60,680 bases of DNA from a bacterium ADurb.Bin236 (GTDB lineage Bacteria > UBP15 > UBA6099), in contig MWCD01000019.1 of NCBI GenBank assembly GCA_002069885.1, positions 1 through 60,680 on the forward strand, given 5' to 3'. The notes beneath the pieces were generated by a model. It worked only from the letters and a program-made list of their open reading frames with translations. It was not told the DNA's origin and ran no database searches. Position numbers and translations under genes: made by a program. Positions 44,980 through 53,943 of the stretch are shown here, piece by piece. Position 1 is the first letter of the stretch. Every line of letters begins with the position of its first letter.

Positions 44980-46350
44980 TCAATCGTTATCGTCAATGAA
45001 TTTGTTGACTTGGGAGACGAGTTTTTCGTTCAGGCGGCGCGCTTCGTCCGCCGTGGGAGCTTCGGAAATAATCCTCATAATCGGCTCGGTGTTAGAGGGC
45101 CGCACGAGCGTCCATTTTTTTCCGTCGCTGATTTTGATGCCTTCGGTTAAATCAATCTTTCGGTTTTTGTTTTTTTCGATGAGCAACTCAAGGACTTCGA
45201 GAGCTTTGCCCGCAGGGCATGGCGTCGCCGTTTTTGCCATGTGATAGCGGGGCAGGGCGGCCACAACTTCGGAGACAGGCCCCTTTTTTCTCGCAAAATA
45301 ATGCAAAGCTATAGCCATCCCCACAAAGCTGTCGCGCGCGAAATTCACTTCGGGATATATCACACCGCCGTTGCCTTCGCCGCCGATGACGGCGTTCTCG
45401 GATTTCATGGTCTCGGTGACGTTTATCTCCCCGATCATGCTTTTGACGACCCTGCACCCGCGCGCAATAGCGATATCGTCAACGGCGCTGGAAGTGGCGA
45501 GCGTCGTCACAACCGTGCCCGGCGTTTTTGACAGTATGTGGTCGACAGCCACGCCGAGAGTGTAATCTTCGCCGATAGGCGCGCCCAGTTCGGAAACGAT
45601 AGCCAGTCTGTCCGCGTCCGCGTCCTGCGCGAATCCTATGTCGGCTTTGTGTTTAAGCACGGCATCCGAAAGCATCGCGAGATTTTCAGGCAGCGGCTCG
45701 GGAGGACGCGGGAATATCCCGTCAGGCGTCGCGTTAATCGCCACGACCTCACAACCGAGCTTCTTCAGCAGGAATGGAGACATAACGGAGCCTGCGCCGT
45801 TGACGCAGTCCACCACGACTTTGACCGGCCGGCGGCGCGAAACGGGCAGAGGCCCGAAACTGTTTATAATCGCGTCTATATGTTTTTCAACTGCGCGCCT
45901 GTGCGTCTTCGGCTCCTTCATCGCGTCGCTGCGCGCTTTCGCGTAGTCTCCCTGATGGTAGATGTCGAGCAGTTCGCGCGCCTGAAATGAATTCAGGAAA
46001 CAACCGTCTTCCCGGATGAATTTGAAAGCGTTCCATTCGGCGGGATTGTGGCTGGCGGTAATGGCTATGCCGCCGGCGGCTCGGAGTTGACGAACGGCAA
46101 GCTGTATGGTCGGGACCGGGCTAATGTCCACCAGAACGGCTTGGCAGCCCGCGGATGTGAGGCCGGCCAGAGCGGCGTGTTGCGCCATTTCGCCGCTCGT
46201 GCGGGTGTCGCGTCCTACTACCACCTTGCCGCCGCCGGCGTATGTGCCGAAACTTTCCGCGAAACGCACGAGCAGTCCCGGAGTCAAAGACTCTCCGACG
46301 ACGCCCCGCACGCCGGAAATGCTTATCTTAAGAGAGCGCACGCCCTTCAT
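44980..46350 (-). CDS. Phosphohexomutase (phosphoglucosamine mutase/phosphomannomutase family)
   Basis: About 456 residues. Interconverts hexose 1- and 6-phosphates through a phosphoserine. Motifs are intact: KISISGVRGVVGES, VVVGRDTRTSGEM, AITASHNPAEWNAFKF (catalytic Ser100), FAQDADADRLAIV (metal DxDxDR), GGEGNGGVIYPEV (sugar loop) and RPSNTEPIMRI (phosphate-binding loop). The ATG at 46350 has an AGAGGAG site; the longer frame to 46464 lies inside the neighbouring gene. Its start overlaps the end of a second, degenerate copy by 4 bases. The exact sugar (glucosamine or mannose) is not clear. Confidence 0.9.
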   Translation of the reverse strand: MKGVRSLKISISGVRGVVGESLTPGLLVRFAESFGTYAGGGKVVVGRDTRTSGEMAQHAALAGLTSAGCQAVLVDISPVPTIQLAVRQLRAAGGIAITASHNPAEWNAFKFIREDGCFLNSFQARELLDIYHQGDYAKARSDAMKEPKTHRRAVEKHIDAIINSFGPLPVSRRRPVKVVVDCVNGAGSVMSPFLLKKLGCEVVAINATPDGIFPRPPEPLPENLAMLSDAVLKHKADIGFAQDADADRLAIVSELGAPIGEDYTLGVAVDHILSKTPGTVVTTLATSSAVDDIAIARGCRVVKSMIGEINVTETMKSENAVIGGEGNGGVIYPEVNFARDSFVGMAIALHYFARKKGPVSEVVAALPRYHMAKTATPCPAGKALEVLELLIEKNKNRKIDLTEGIKISDGKKWTLVRPSNTEPIMRIISEAPTADEARRLNEKLVSQVNKFIDDND

Positions 46351-47708
46351 CCCCCGATAAGCTCCTCTCCGATGGCAATAAGCTCCCGCGCCCGCTTTTC
46401 CGACCTCGCTTCGGCCATGACCCGGATTATCGGCTCGGTGTTGGACGGCCTGATGTGCAGCCAAGAATTCGCCCAGCCAAGCTTCACTCCGTCCGACAGG
46501 TCAACGTTCGCGTTTGAGTATCGTGTTTTAGCTTCTGTTCTTGCGTGGTGAATCGCTCGGTGAATCACCGAAAAGTCCAGTTGCGCGTTTTTTTTCAGAG
46601 TCACAAACTTCGGAATCGCAGCCGCGGCCGCCGATACCGTCGAGCCTGTCCTAGCGATGAAATCCAGTATGAAAGCCATCGCCGCCATGCCGTCGCAAGC
46701 GTAATGCAGTCGGGGGAATATGACCCCGCCGCTGCCTTCGCCCGCTATGGCCGCTTTATGTTTGGCTGCCGCCTCCGCGACGTACGCCTGCCCGATGCGG
46801 GTTCTCATCACCGACGCTTTGTGCTTTTTAGCCACTGCGTCTATCGCTCCGGTGGTTGACAGATTAGTGACGACCAACCCGCCGGGATTGTCTGAGAGCC
46901 ATATCGAAACGCATAAAGCGAGCGTGTAATCTTCGGGAAGGATGGTTCCATCATCCGTGACGATGCCGAGCCTTTCTCCTGCGGTGTCGAGCATGAAACC
47001 CGCGTCGCAGCCGACCGCCCGGACAATCGACCGTGTCTGCCGCATATTGGCCGCGTTGGGTTCAGGGTCGTGCGGGAAAGGCTCTCCCGGCTCCGCGTTT
47101 ATCGCGACCGTTTTGCAGCCGAGAGCGTCAAGCAGTTCTAACGCCGCCGCCGAGCATGCGCCGTTGCAGGTGTCGACGGCCACCTTCAATCCGGCTTTTT
47201 TTATGCGCCGCACATCCGTCATGCCGACTATCGCCGCGATATGTTCAGATACGGCCCCGCTAGAGCCTGTCTTTTCAAGAGGAACTATCTTGTCCCATCC
47301 CGCTCTTTCGAACTCCCCGGCGTGGTACACGTCCAGCAGTTCGTCCGCCTCCCGCGCGTTGAAGTAGAACCCGTCGGCGCGGATGAACTTCAGAGCGTTC
47401 CAGTCTTCCGAGTTATGTCCGGCTGAAACGGCTATTCCGCCGACCGCGCCGGAAGCCGCGATGGTCCTTTGCATGGAAGGTATGGGGCAGACGCCCAAGT
47501 CGTATGTTTTGCAACCGGCGGCAAGAAGCCCGGATATCGCCGCCCCGCGCGCCATAGAGCCTGATCGCCGCGCGTCGTCGCAGATATAAACTTTTCCCCG
47601 GCCGACGCATGTGGCGAACGCTTCGGCAAACTGCGCGACAAGGTGAGGCGTGAAGGTTTCCCCGACCACGCCCCTTACTCCGGTTATTCCGATTTTAAGA
47701 GGATTCAT
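46347..47708 (-). CDS. Phosphohexomutase paralogue lacking catalytic residues
   Basis: The 453-residue product is a full-length relative of the next gene and keeps the overall pattern (KIGITGVRGVVGETFTP, GEGSGGVIFPR, RPSNTEPIIRV). But the catalytic serine is Gly97 (VSAGHNSEDW against TASHNP), the metal motif DxDxDR reads DTAGER, and GRDTR is CDDAR. So phosphoryl transfer is unlikely; the sugar-phosphate-binding loops remain. It may regulate or partner the intact copy, with which it overlaps by 4 bases (ATGA). It follows a 37-codon gene directly (TGAATG). Confidence 0.85.
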   Translation of the reverse strand: MNPLKIGITGVRGVVGETFTPHLVAQFAEAFATCVGRGKVYICDDARRSGSMARGAAISGLLAAGCKTYDLGVCPIPSMQRTIAASGAVGGIAVSAGHNSEDWNALKFIRADGFYFNAREADELLDVYHAGEFERAGWDKIVPLEKTGSSGAVSEHIAAIVGMTDVRRIKKAGLKVAVDTCNGACSAAALELLDALGCKTVAINAEPGEPFPHDPEPNAANMRQTRSIVRAVGCDAGFMLDTAGERLGIVTDDGTILPEDYTLALCVSIWLSDNPGGLVVTNLSTTGAIDAVAKKHKASVMRTRIGQAYVAEAAAKHKAAIAGEGSGGVIFPRLHYACDGMAAMAFILDFIARTGSTVSAAAAAIPKFVTLKKNAQLDFSVIHRAIHHARTEAKTRYSNANVDLSDGVKLGWANSWLHIRPSNTEPIIRVMAEARSEKRARELIAIGEELIGG

Positions 47709-47822
47709 TCAGAGGGGACCGTCCGATTCTTCGCCGGTCGTTTCCCGCAACGCCACCCAGACTGCCGCCCCCACAAGCGCCAGCAACCCGAACTCGAGAA
47801 TGACATACAGCGAAAAATTCAT
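47709..47822 (-). CDS. Small 37-residue single-pass membrane protein
   Basis: Minus-strand frame from an ATG at 47822 to TGA at 47709, directly followed by the ATG of the phosphohexomutase paralogue. It begins MNFSLYVILEFGLLALVG, with a hydrophobic stretch (about residues 5-24) and an acidic tail ETTGEESDGPL. The TGA-ATG junction suggests translational coupling. The ribosome site is weak (CGGGACGG). It could be a leader peptide or a real small membrane protein; evidence is the hydrophobic pattern and the tight junction. Confidence 0.5.
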   Translation of the reverse strand: MNFSLYVILEFGLLALVGAAVWVALRETTGEESDGPL

Positions 47823-47891
47823 ATCCGTCCCGTCGCGGAGCGCCGGACAGAATCCCGGCTGGCTTTAGCCCGCGTTGGCGAGAACGCCGGG

Positions 47892-48401
47892 TTAGCTCTT
47901 GGCCATCCCCGCCAGTTTCTTAAGGTTCACCTTGTACATGTCTTTCTGGTTCTTATACAACTCCTCGGCGATGCGTTGCTCGATTATCGGCCCTATAAGC
48001 GGTATCTTTACGCTTATTGTTCCGTCCAGTGTTTGGAATACCCGGCCGTTCTTCGCGGCATACGTCCATTTCCCTTTGCAGTGAAAAACGTTCCGCAGGT
48101 GAAAGGGGATAATCTCATAGTGATAAACCATCGTAGAAGGGTCCCAGCGGCTTACTTCACGCCATGAAAGCATGTCCGGCGTCAGTATCTTCTGCGCTAT
48201 CTTCGGGATCTGTCCGTGAGCGCAATATGTGTACTCGATATCTTGTCTTCCATCCGGATGCTGCGTGAAGTGAGACCTTTTTATGCTAGTCACATTCGGC
48301 ATATCCTCGTATATGGACGGGTTTTCGATGATGTCGTAATGCGTAACCTTTAATACTAGATCGAGCGGGTGGTCGTACTCGTGGGTCATTCCTAATTTCA
48401 T
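47892..48401 (-). CDS. DUF2505-like (START-type) protein
   Basis: The 169-residue product matches the START/SRPBCC-like DUF2505 pattern: THEYDHPLDLVLKV at the N-terminus, then a beta-rich centre and a helix with the family-like ending GTISVKIPLIGPIIEQRIAEEL. It probably binds a hydrophobic ligand. Strong GGAGAG ribosome site and a promoter (48438-48466) upstream. It is divergent from the TetR gene, whose operator lies about 130 bases away, so it may or may not be part of that regulon. Confidence 0.72.
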   Translation of the reverse strand: MKLGMTHEYDHPLDLVLKVTHYDIIENPSIYEDMPNVTSIKRSHFTQHPDGRQDIEYTYCAHGQIPKIAQKILTPDMLSWREVSRWDPSTMVYHYEIIPFHLRNVFHCKGKWTYAAKNGRVFQTLDGTISVKIPLIGPIIEQRIAEELYKNQKDMYKVNLKKLAGMAKS

Positions 48402-48437
48402 AAAAGAGTCTCTCCGAACACTGTTTAGTTGTCATTA

Positions 48438-48466
48438 ATTCTATCTGCAAACCAACCCTAAATCAA
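48438..48466 (-). promoter_or_regulatory. Promoter for DUF2505-like gene
   Basis: On the minus strand TTGATT (48466-48461), 17-base spacer, TAGAAT (48443-48438). Start codon about 37 bases downstream. Confidence 0.6.
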
Positions 48467-48562
48467 GCGCGAAATACCGGATATGAACGCGCTGTCAAAG
48501 ATATAATGCGCTTCAAAATGGATTTATCGGATATGTTCAGGCCAAAAAAGCGAGAAATCGTA

Positions 48563-48592
48563 TTGACAACCGAAGAAGAGTCGCGGTAGTAT
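48563..48592 (+). promoter_or_regulatory. Promoter for TetR gene and methyltransferase cluster
   Basis: TTGACA at 48563-48568, 18-base spacer, TAGTAT at 48587-48592. Transcription would begin around 48599, inside the palindromic operator that follows. Confidence 0.65.
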
Positions 48593-48593
48593 T

Positions 48594-48609
48594 GACTGAC
48601 TAGTCAGTC
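48594..48609. promoter_or_regulatory. 16-bp palindromic TetR operator
   Basis: GACTGACTAGTCAGTC is a perfect palindrome just after the -10 element, at the expected transcription start and 21 bases before the TetR gene ATG. This is a typical place and shape for TetR-family autorepression. Confidence 0.75.
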
Positions 48610-48629
48610 GGTTTGGAGGCGCGATAACT

Positions 48630-49349
48630 ATGAAACAGATAAACTTGAAAAATGCTTCAATGGATACTTTTGCGTCATCGTCGGATATCCCGGCATCCTC
48701 TATTTCTCTAAGCAAAAAACCGAAAAATGAAATAGCGGACATAGCCGAGAAGTTGTCGAAGAAAGAGATGACAAGAAAGAAAATACTGGACGCCGCGCTA
48801 ATTGTCTTCTCCCAGAAGGGTTACGACAAGGCCAATGTGTCCGATATCGTGCGCGAGGTTGGAGTCGCGCAGGGCACTTTCTACTATCACTTCAAAGACA
48901 AGAAAACGGCGCTTGTCGAATTGCTGAACAGTTTTTTTGACGCCATGAAGAAGCTTGTCGCGAATTGGGCCGCCACAACGGACACGAGCGCCGATATGGC
49001 GCTAGTGTTTTCCCGGAACGTGGCGGACTTGCTCAGAAAAAACACCTGTCTCGGCCAGATAATCAGGAATGAAACGAACAATCCCGACCCGGAAATCAGG
49101 TTGCTAATAAAAGAATTCCACAATTATTTATATAGACAAGCCGAGTTGGCGCTTCTTCTGGGCATGAGACTCGGAGTGGTCAGGGAGATGGACGCGCGAA
49201 TAGCGGGCGTCGCGTTGGTGGGGATGATCGAGAGCGTGGTGTTTGAACTGATAGACAGAGTCGAAGATGTCGATGTTGAACACGTGATAAAAGAGATATC
49301 AGAAATGCAGAACATAGGAATACGTCCGACGCCGGATCCGAGGAGTTAG
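48630..49349 (+). CDS. TetR/AcrR family transcriptional regulator
   Basis: The 239-residue product has the helix-turn-helix at about 47-90: MTRKKILDAALIVFSQKGYDKANVSDIVREVGVAQGTFYYHFKDKKTALVELL in parts, all family residues present. An unusual 45-residue Ser/Lys-rich extension precedes it. The rest is an all-helical ligand domain. It is probably repressor of its own gene and of the five genes that follow, through the palindrome at 48594. The ATG has a GGAGG site. FadR- or QacR-like ligands are usual; the real one is unknown. Confidence 0.9.
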   Translation: MKQINLKNASMDTFASSSDIPASSISLSKKPKNEIADIAEKLSKKEMTRKKILDAALIVFSQKGYDKANVSDIVREVGVAQGTFYYHFKDKKTALVELLNSFFDAMKKLVANWAATTDTSADMALVFSRNVADLLRKNTCLGQIIRNETNNPDPEIRLLIKEFHNYLYRQAELALLLGMRLGVVREMDARIAGVALVGMIESVVFELIDRVEDVDVEHVIKEISEMQNIGIRPTPDPRS

Positions 49350-49393
49350 CGTGAGCGGCGGGAATCTGGCGTCCGTCTAGGGAGGATATTACA

Positions 49394-51052
49394 ATGGCGC
49401 AGTCGTTGGAAGAAAGGCTGAGGTCGAGGCTTGCGGAGGCTGTCGCGCAGGCGGCTGAAAGCGTATCGACGCAGGCGGTTTCAGGGTATCTTGTGAAAAG
49501 GCTTATTCAGGAGGGCTCTTTCACAAATGTGAAGGACGTCGACGGCGCGACGACTGGTTTCAGGGTTAAAGTAAAAAACAGGCTGGGCGTGGCGACTATC
49601 GTGGGATGCGACCCTTTGAAAATCGACGGAGAGATTTTTGATCCGGGCGTGATAACGATAGAAAAGAACAGGAAATCTTATTGCGCGGCTGAGTTATCTG
49701 AGACTCTTCCTCTGGGAGTTTCTTTCGGCGACGAACTGACGATAACGGTACAGGACGCGCAGGGACTGGAGTCCGGCGAGCATGATATCGAGCTTGCTCT
49801 GAAGATGGTCGGGCTGGGCCTTGTGCAAGCGAAATATAAGGACAAGCTGACAGGCGACGGCGCAGCGGCTCCGAGGGTGAAAAAGAAAACCGCCTTCGCC
49901 GAATCGGCCGGGGAGGGCGGCTCTTACTCCGAAATGTTGCGCCGGACGGTGGAAATGGCCGCCGGGCATATCGGAGCCGCGTCTCTGGCCGAGTGCGCTA
50001 AGACTCTCGATGTCATTGTTCTTGATATGAAAGACGCGGACGAGAAGTATTCTGTAAAATTGACATCCGACGGGCGCGCGGAATTCGTCGAAGGCGCAGC
50101 GTCCGGCGGTTCCATACTGGTAATCAAAACCACCAAGACGGCGTTCCACGACATGGCGCACGGCAAACTGAACGCCGGAATCGCGTATGCCAGAGGGGAC
50201 ATCAAGCTCGAAGGGATTCCTCTTTTGAAACTGCGCGGGATGGACAAGCTGATAACCGCAATATTCAGAGGCTACAGGGCGGCGTCGGACGGAGTGGAAT
50301 TCGATTCGGTTCCCGAAAGCATTGAAGGCGGGATTCTGGAACAGGCTCTCGGCGTGGCTTTCTCGGTGTTCGACGAGGTTCTCAAGGGGCTGGACAAGGC
50401 GCTTGGCGCGTTCGGCATGAAATATTTCTATGAAAAATCCTTAAACAGGATAGAACTCGTATGGGACGCGCTCGATAAGGAAATGAGAAGGATGCTTTCA
50501 TTCGGTCGGGAGGAAGCGGAAGAAGAGCCGAAAGCCCCCAAACCGCGTGCCGCCGCGCCAGCCGCAAAAAAATCCGCGTCTTCCTCCGCTCCGGCAAAAT
50601 CGCTGCAAGACAGACTCAGGGATAGAATCTCTTCCGTCATTGAAACCGCAGTCATAGAAATGTCTCGCAGTTCGGTGTCGGGCTACCTTGTCAAACGCTT
50701 AGTCGTTCCCGGGAGTTTTAAAAATTTTGTTGCGGACGGCGAGGTCGCCGGTTTTGAGGTAAAACTGAAAAACAAGCTTGGGGTGGCCACTGTCATCGGA
50801 TTCACGGATGTGAAAGTGGACGGAGAATCTTTTGGTCTTGATTTGATAGAAATCGCGAAAGGCTCGCGGAAGGTAGCCGCTTCCGAAGTGTCCGACAAGG
50901 CCCCGTTGTCGGTCTCTTTCGGAGACGAGTTGACAATCAGGGTGAAACGCGCCGGGGGGATAACTCCGGGCAGACACAAGATATCTCTAGGAGTGGATAT
51001 GGTTGGGCTTGGAGGGATGGATGTCGATTATGAAGAAGAACTTTCCGCTTGA
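49394..51052 (+). CDS. SCP2 domain protein flanked by two copies of an unknown domain
   Basis: The 552-residue product has an A-SCP2-A' layout. Residues 5-154 and 404-552 are clear repeats of each other: SGYLVKRL, then G-F-x-V-K-x-K-N-x-LGVAT, DGExF, SFGDELTI and MVGLG are shared. Residues about 175-310 form an SCP2 lipid-binding domain (LTSDGRAEFVEGAASGGSILV and KLNAGIAYARGDIKLEGIPLLKL). A Lys/Ala/Pro linker (about 375-403) separates it from A'. I do not recognise the repeated domain. It lies between the TetR and the MttB-like genes, so it likely serves that system, perhaps carrying a hydrophobic substrate. Strong GGGAGG ribosome site. Confidence 0.8.
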   Translation: MAQSLEERLRSRLAEAVAQAAESVSTQAVSGYLVKRLIQEGSFTNVKDVDGATTGFRVKVKNRLGVATIVGCDPLKIDGEIFDPGVITIEKNRKSYCAAELSETLPLGVSFGDELTITVQDAQGLESGEHDIELALKMVGLGLVQAKYKDKLTGDGAAAPRVKKKTAFAESAGEGGSYSEMLRRTVEMAAGHIGAASLAECAKTLDVIVLDMKDADEKYSVKLTSDGRAEFVEGAASGGSILVIKTTKTAFHDMAHGKLNAGIAYARGDIKLEGIPLLKLRGMDKLITAIFRGYRAASDGVEFDSVPESIEGGILEQALGVAFSVFDEVLKGLDKALGAFGMKYFYEKSLNRIELVWDALDKEMRRMLSFGREEAEEEPKAPKPRAAAPAAKKSASSSAPAKSLQDRLRDRISSVIETAVIEMSRSSVSGYLVKRLVVPGSFKNFVADGEVAGFEVKLKNKLGVATVIGFTDVKVDGESFGLDLIEIAKGSRKVAASEVSDKAPLSVSFGDELTIRVKRAGGITPGRHKISLGVDMVGLGGMDVDYEEELSA

Positions 51053-51070
51053 CCGGACTGGGAGGCGAAA

Positions 51071-52480
51071 ATGATATTCAGAAAACTTAAGGTTCTATCG
51101 GACGACGAAGTGGTAAAGATAGTCGAGGGAGCGTTCCGGATACTGAGGACGACGGGCTGCCGGTTCGAGGACGAGAAGTGCATGGACGAGTTGGAATCCG
51201 CAGGCTGCGACGTTGACCGCGCGACTATGGTCGTAAAGTTCAGCGAGGATGTGATTTTCGACGCGCTGGACAACGTGCCGTCGGTGACACCGCCGGACGA
51301 CCTTCCCAAAGTCCGCGTGGCCAGCGCCAACAAGGGAATGATTCTCGACTGCAAAACGAAGAAGATGAGACCGGGCACGACCGAGGACGCGCGCAACGTG
51401 ATTAAGCTGTGCAACTCGCTGGACAACATCACTCTCGCTTCGGCAGGAATAGTCTCGTCCGACGTGCCCGTGCAGGCGGTCGAAGTTTTTAATATCGGCC
51501 TGCTCATGAAATATTCCGAGAAACTTTTCAACCAATGGATTTATGAGACGGAAAACGTGCCTGTCGTAATGGAGATGGCGGAAGTGATAACGGGAGGCTC
51601 GGAGGAACTGCGCGGCTCGAAGTTCCTCAGTTACATGCTCAATTCGGTTTCTCCTCTGAGGTTTCCGCCGAAACAGCTAGCGATATCCCGCATGTACGCC
51701 GAAAGGGATTTGCCGATAGCTGTCGCGTCAATGACGCAGGCGGGAAGCGTGTCTCCGGCAACTCCCGCCGGATGCCTAGTATTGTGCGCCGCCGAGTTGC
51801 TCGCCGGGCTGGTGTGGGTCAGGTCTCTGCGGACGAAAACGGAAGTGGCTCTCGGCGCTTTGACACAGGTGATGCAGATGCGCACCGGGAGGCAGTTGTA
51901 CGCTTCACCGGAACAAACCCTGATGTTCCTCGGAGCGCACCAGATAATCCGCTATTTCGGATACTGCAGCGGGAACACCAGCTTCGAGACGGATTCCTGC
52001 GACTTCGACATGCAGAACGGCTGGGAAAAGGCGCTGTCGGGCGTGATGTGCTGGGCGGCAGGATGCGACATGTTCGGTCAGGCCGGATTTCTCTTCGACG
52101 GTTTCTCGATGGAGCAGCTTGTGCTGGACAACGAGGCGCTCGGCATGCTCAGCAAGGTTGGCGAGGGCGTTCTGGTGAACGACGACACTCTGGCGCTCGA
52201 TGTGATTAAGAGCGTCGGGCCGGGAGGCAACTTCCTAGGCGAGAAACACACGATGGCTCACGCGAGGGACGCATGGCGGCCCTCCATTTTCCAGAGAGTC
52301 AGCTTCGAGCATTGGGCCAAGAGCGGCGGGATGCGCATTATCGCCCACGCCCACGACAAAGTGAACGAAATCCTTTCCTCAAAAGAGCTATCGCTGCAGA
52401 TACCTGAAGACCAAGCCAAGGCGATTGACGAGATTGTCGCGCGAAGAGTCGCGGCCGTCGCCGAGAAGGGAGCTTGCTGA
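51071..52480 (+). CDS. MttB-like trimethylamine methyltransferase family protein, copy 1
   Basis: The 469-residue product belongs to the MttB superfamily of corrinoid-dependent methyltransferases, which moves a methyl group from a methylated amine, often quaternary, to a corrinoid protein. Visible: LEDNITLASAGIVSSDVPVQAVEVFNIGLLMKYSEK in part, SPATPAGCLVLCAAELLAGLVW and LVNDDTLALDVIKSVGPGGNFLGEKHTM. There is no in-frame TAG, so it does not need pyrrolysine. A GGGAGG site precedes the ATG. The next gene is a paralogue one base away, followed by a corrinoid protein. Substrate unknown. Confidence 0.88.
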   Translation: MIFRKLKVLSDDEVVKIVEGAFRILRTTGCRFEDEKCMDELESAGCDVDRATMVVKFSEDVIFDALDNVPSVTPPDDLPKVRVASANKGMILDCKTKKMRPGTTEDARNVIKLCNSLDNITLASAGIVSSDVPVQAVEVFNIGLLMKYSEKLFNQWIYETENVPVVMEMAEVITGGSEELRGSKFLSYMLNSVSPLRFPPKQLAISRMYAERDLPIAVASMTQAGSVSPATPAGCLVLCAAELLAGLVWVRSLRTKTEVALGALTQVMQMRTGRQLYASPEQTLMFLGAHQIIRYFGYCSGNTSFETDSCDFDMQNGWEKALSGVMCWAAGCDMFGQAGFLFDGFSMEQLVLDNEALGMLSKVGEGVLVNDDTLALDVIKSVGPGGNFLGEKHTMAHARDAWRPSIFQRVSFEHWAKSGGMRIIAHAHDKVNEILSSKELSLQIPEDQAKAIDEIVARRVAAVAEKGAC

Positions 52481-52481
52481 C

Positions 52482-53885
52482 ATGATTTTCAATAAACTCG
52501 ACGTCGTTTCAACTCAGGAAATCGAAAGGATTCTCGACACCTCTTACAGGATACTGGAGGAAGTCGGGTTCAAATACGAATGGGACTGGGCTTTGGAACT
52601 GCTTGAGAAACGCGGCTGCAAGGTTGACATGGCGAAACAAATCGCCTGCGTCCCGCGCTCGCTCACTCTCGAAGCCGTCGCCAATATGAAACCGCTCGCG
52701 TCGCCGCAGGACTATCCGAAAATATTCTGGGCTCCATGGATCGGCATGAACATCATCGATTTCGAGACGAAAACCAAGCGCGCGGGAACTCTCAACGACT
52801 GCCGGAATGTGATAAATCTGGTCAATCACCTCGAGAACATATCCGTGTCCTCGACCGGCGTGGTTCCTCAGGATGTGCCTATAGAGATATCCGACATCTA
52901 CATGGCGGAGTTGCTGTTCAAGTATTCCGAGAAGATAGTAACGACGTGGACATACACTATAGAGTCGGCCCACGATCTGGTGGAGATGGCGAAGGCGGTT
53001 ACAGGCGGAGAAGACGAGCTTCGCGGCTCGCGCATGATAAACTATCTTGCCGAACCGGTCAGTCCGCTGAAACTTTCCAAGCATTCGCTAGAAATAATGA
53101 AAGTGTACGGAGAACTGGATCAGCCGATAAACATGGGGCCGATGGTGCAGGTGGGAACGACCGGCCCGGCGACTCTCGCGGGATCGGTGGCTCTGCAGAT
53201 GGCAGAAAATCTTGCGGGTCTCGTATATCTTTATTGTTTAGGCTCGAACTCGCCGATGGCTCTCGGCGGTCCGATGCAGACCAGCGACATGCGCACCGGC
53301 AGATGCCTCTACGCCGCACCGGAACTATCACTCATTCATCTCGCTCTGGTCGCCTGCGCTCATCATCTCGGTTTCATGTCCGGCTGCACGTCCGGTCTGA
53401 CCGATTCCAACTGCATGGATTTTCAGAGCGGATGGGACCGCGGGCTGAGCATGATGCTCCTATGGGCGGCCGGCTCCGAAAGCATCGGCATGCGCGGCGA
53501 AATCGGCGGCGGCGAAGGCTTTTGCCTCGAATCGCTCGTTGTCGAAAATGAAATGGGCGGCATGCTCAGAGTCCTATCCGAGGGCATCCTCGTCAACGAC
53601 GACACTCTCGCGCTCGATGTCATTGAAAAGGTCGGAATCGGCGGCAACTACCTGATGGAAAAACATACCATGCGGCACGCGCGAGATTTCTGGCAGCCGG
53701 GCGTCTTCACTCAGGACACCTTCGACAAATACTGGTCCGAACCCAAGCCTATCGAGCAGAGGGCGCGCGAGCGGGTAGAAAAGATTCTCTCAGAAAACAG
53801 CCTAGAGCTTCAGGTCTCCGAAGATGTCGCGGCGGAGATCGACAGGATTGTGTCGCGAAGAGTGAAAGCGGCAGGTCTGCAATAA
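52482..53885 (+). CDS. MttB-like trimethylamine methyltransferase family protein, copy 2
   Basis: The 467-residue product is a paralogue of the previous gene and keeps the same motifs (GPATLAGSVALQMAENLAGL, LALGGPMQTSDMRTGRC-like, LVNDDTLALDVIEKVGIGGNYL). The ATG at 52482 has an AAGGGAG site in the end of the previous gene; the frame extends to 52425 but inside that gene. No amber codon. Two adjacent, different MttB copies suggest either two substrates or a heteromeric enzyme. The corrinoid protein follows at 53944. Confidence 0.88.
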   Translation: MIFNKLDVVSTQEIERILDTSYRILEEVGFKYEWDWALELLEKRGCKVDMAKQIACVPRSLTLEAVANMKPLASPQDYPKIFWAPWIGMNIIDFETKTKRAGTLNDCRNVINLVNHLENISVSSTGVVPQDVPIEISDIYMAELLFKYSEKIVTTWTYTIESAHDLVEMAKAVTGGEDELRGSRMINYLAEPVSPLKLSKHSLEIMKVYGELDQPINMGPMVQVGTTGPATLAGSVALQMAENLAGLVYLYCLGSNSPMALGGPMQTSDMRTGRCLYAAPELSLIHLALVACAHHLGFMSGCTSGLTDSNCMDFQSGWDRGLSMMLLWAAGSESIGMRGEIGGGEGFCLESLVVENEMGGMLRVLSEGILVNDDTLALDVIEKVGIGGNYLMEKHTMRHARDFWQPGVFTQDTFDKYWSEPKPIEQRARERVEKILSENSLELQVSEDVAAEIDRIVSRRVKAAGLQ

Positions 53886-53943
53886 GACTCCCGCCTGTCG
53901 CGGATAGTCGTTTATAAATGAATAAAAATCTGGAGGTCTCATA

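Noticed and set aside
51071-53885. Pyrrolysine-containing MttB
   Set aside because: Both genes are open through the family length without an in-frame TAG, so they are of the non-pyrrolysine type.
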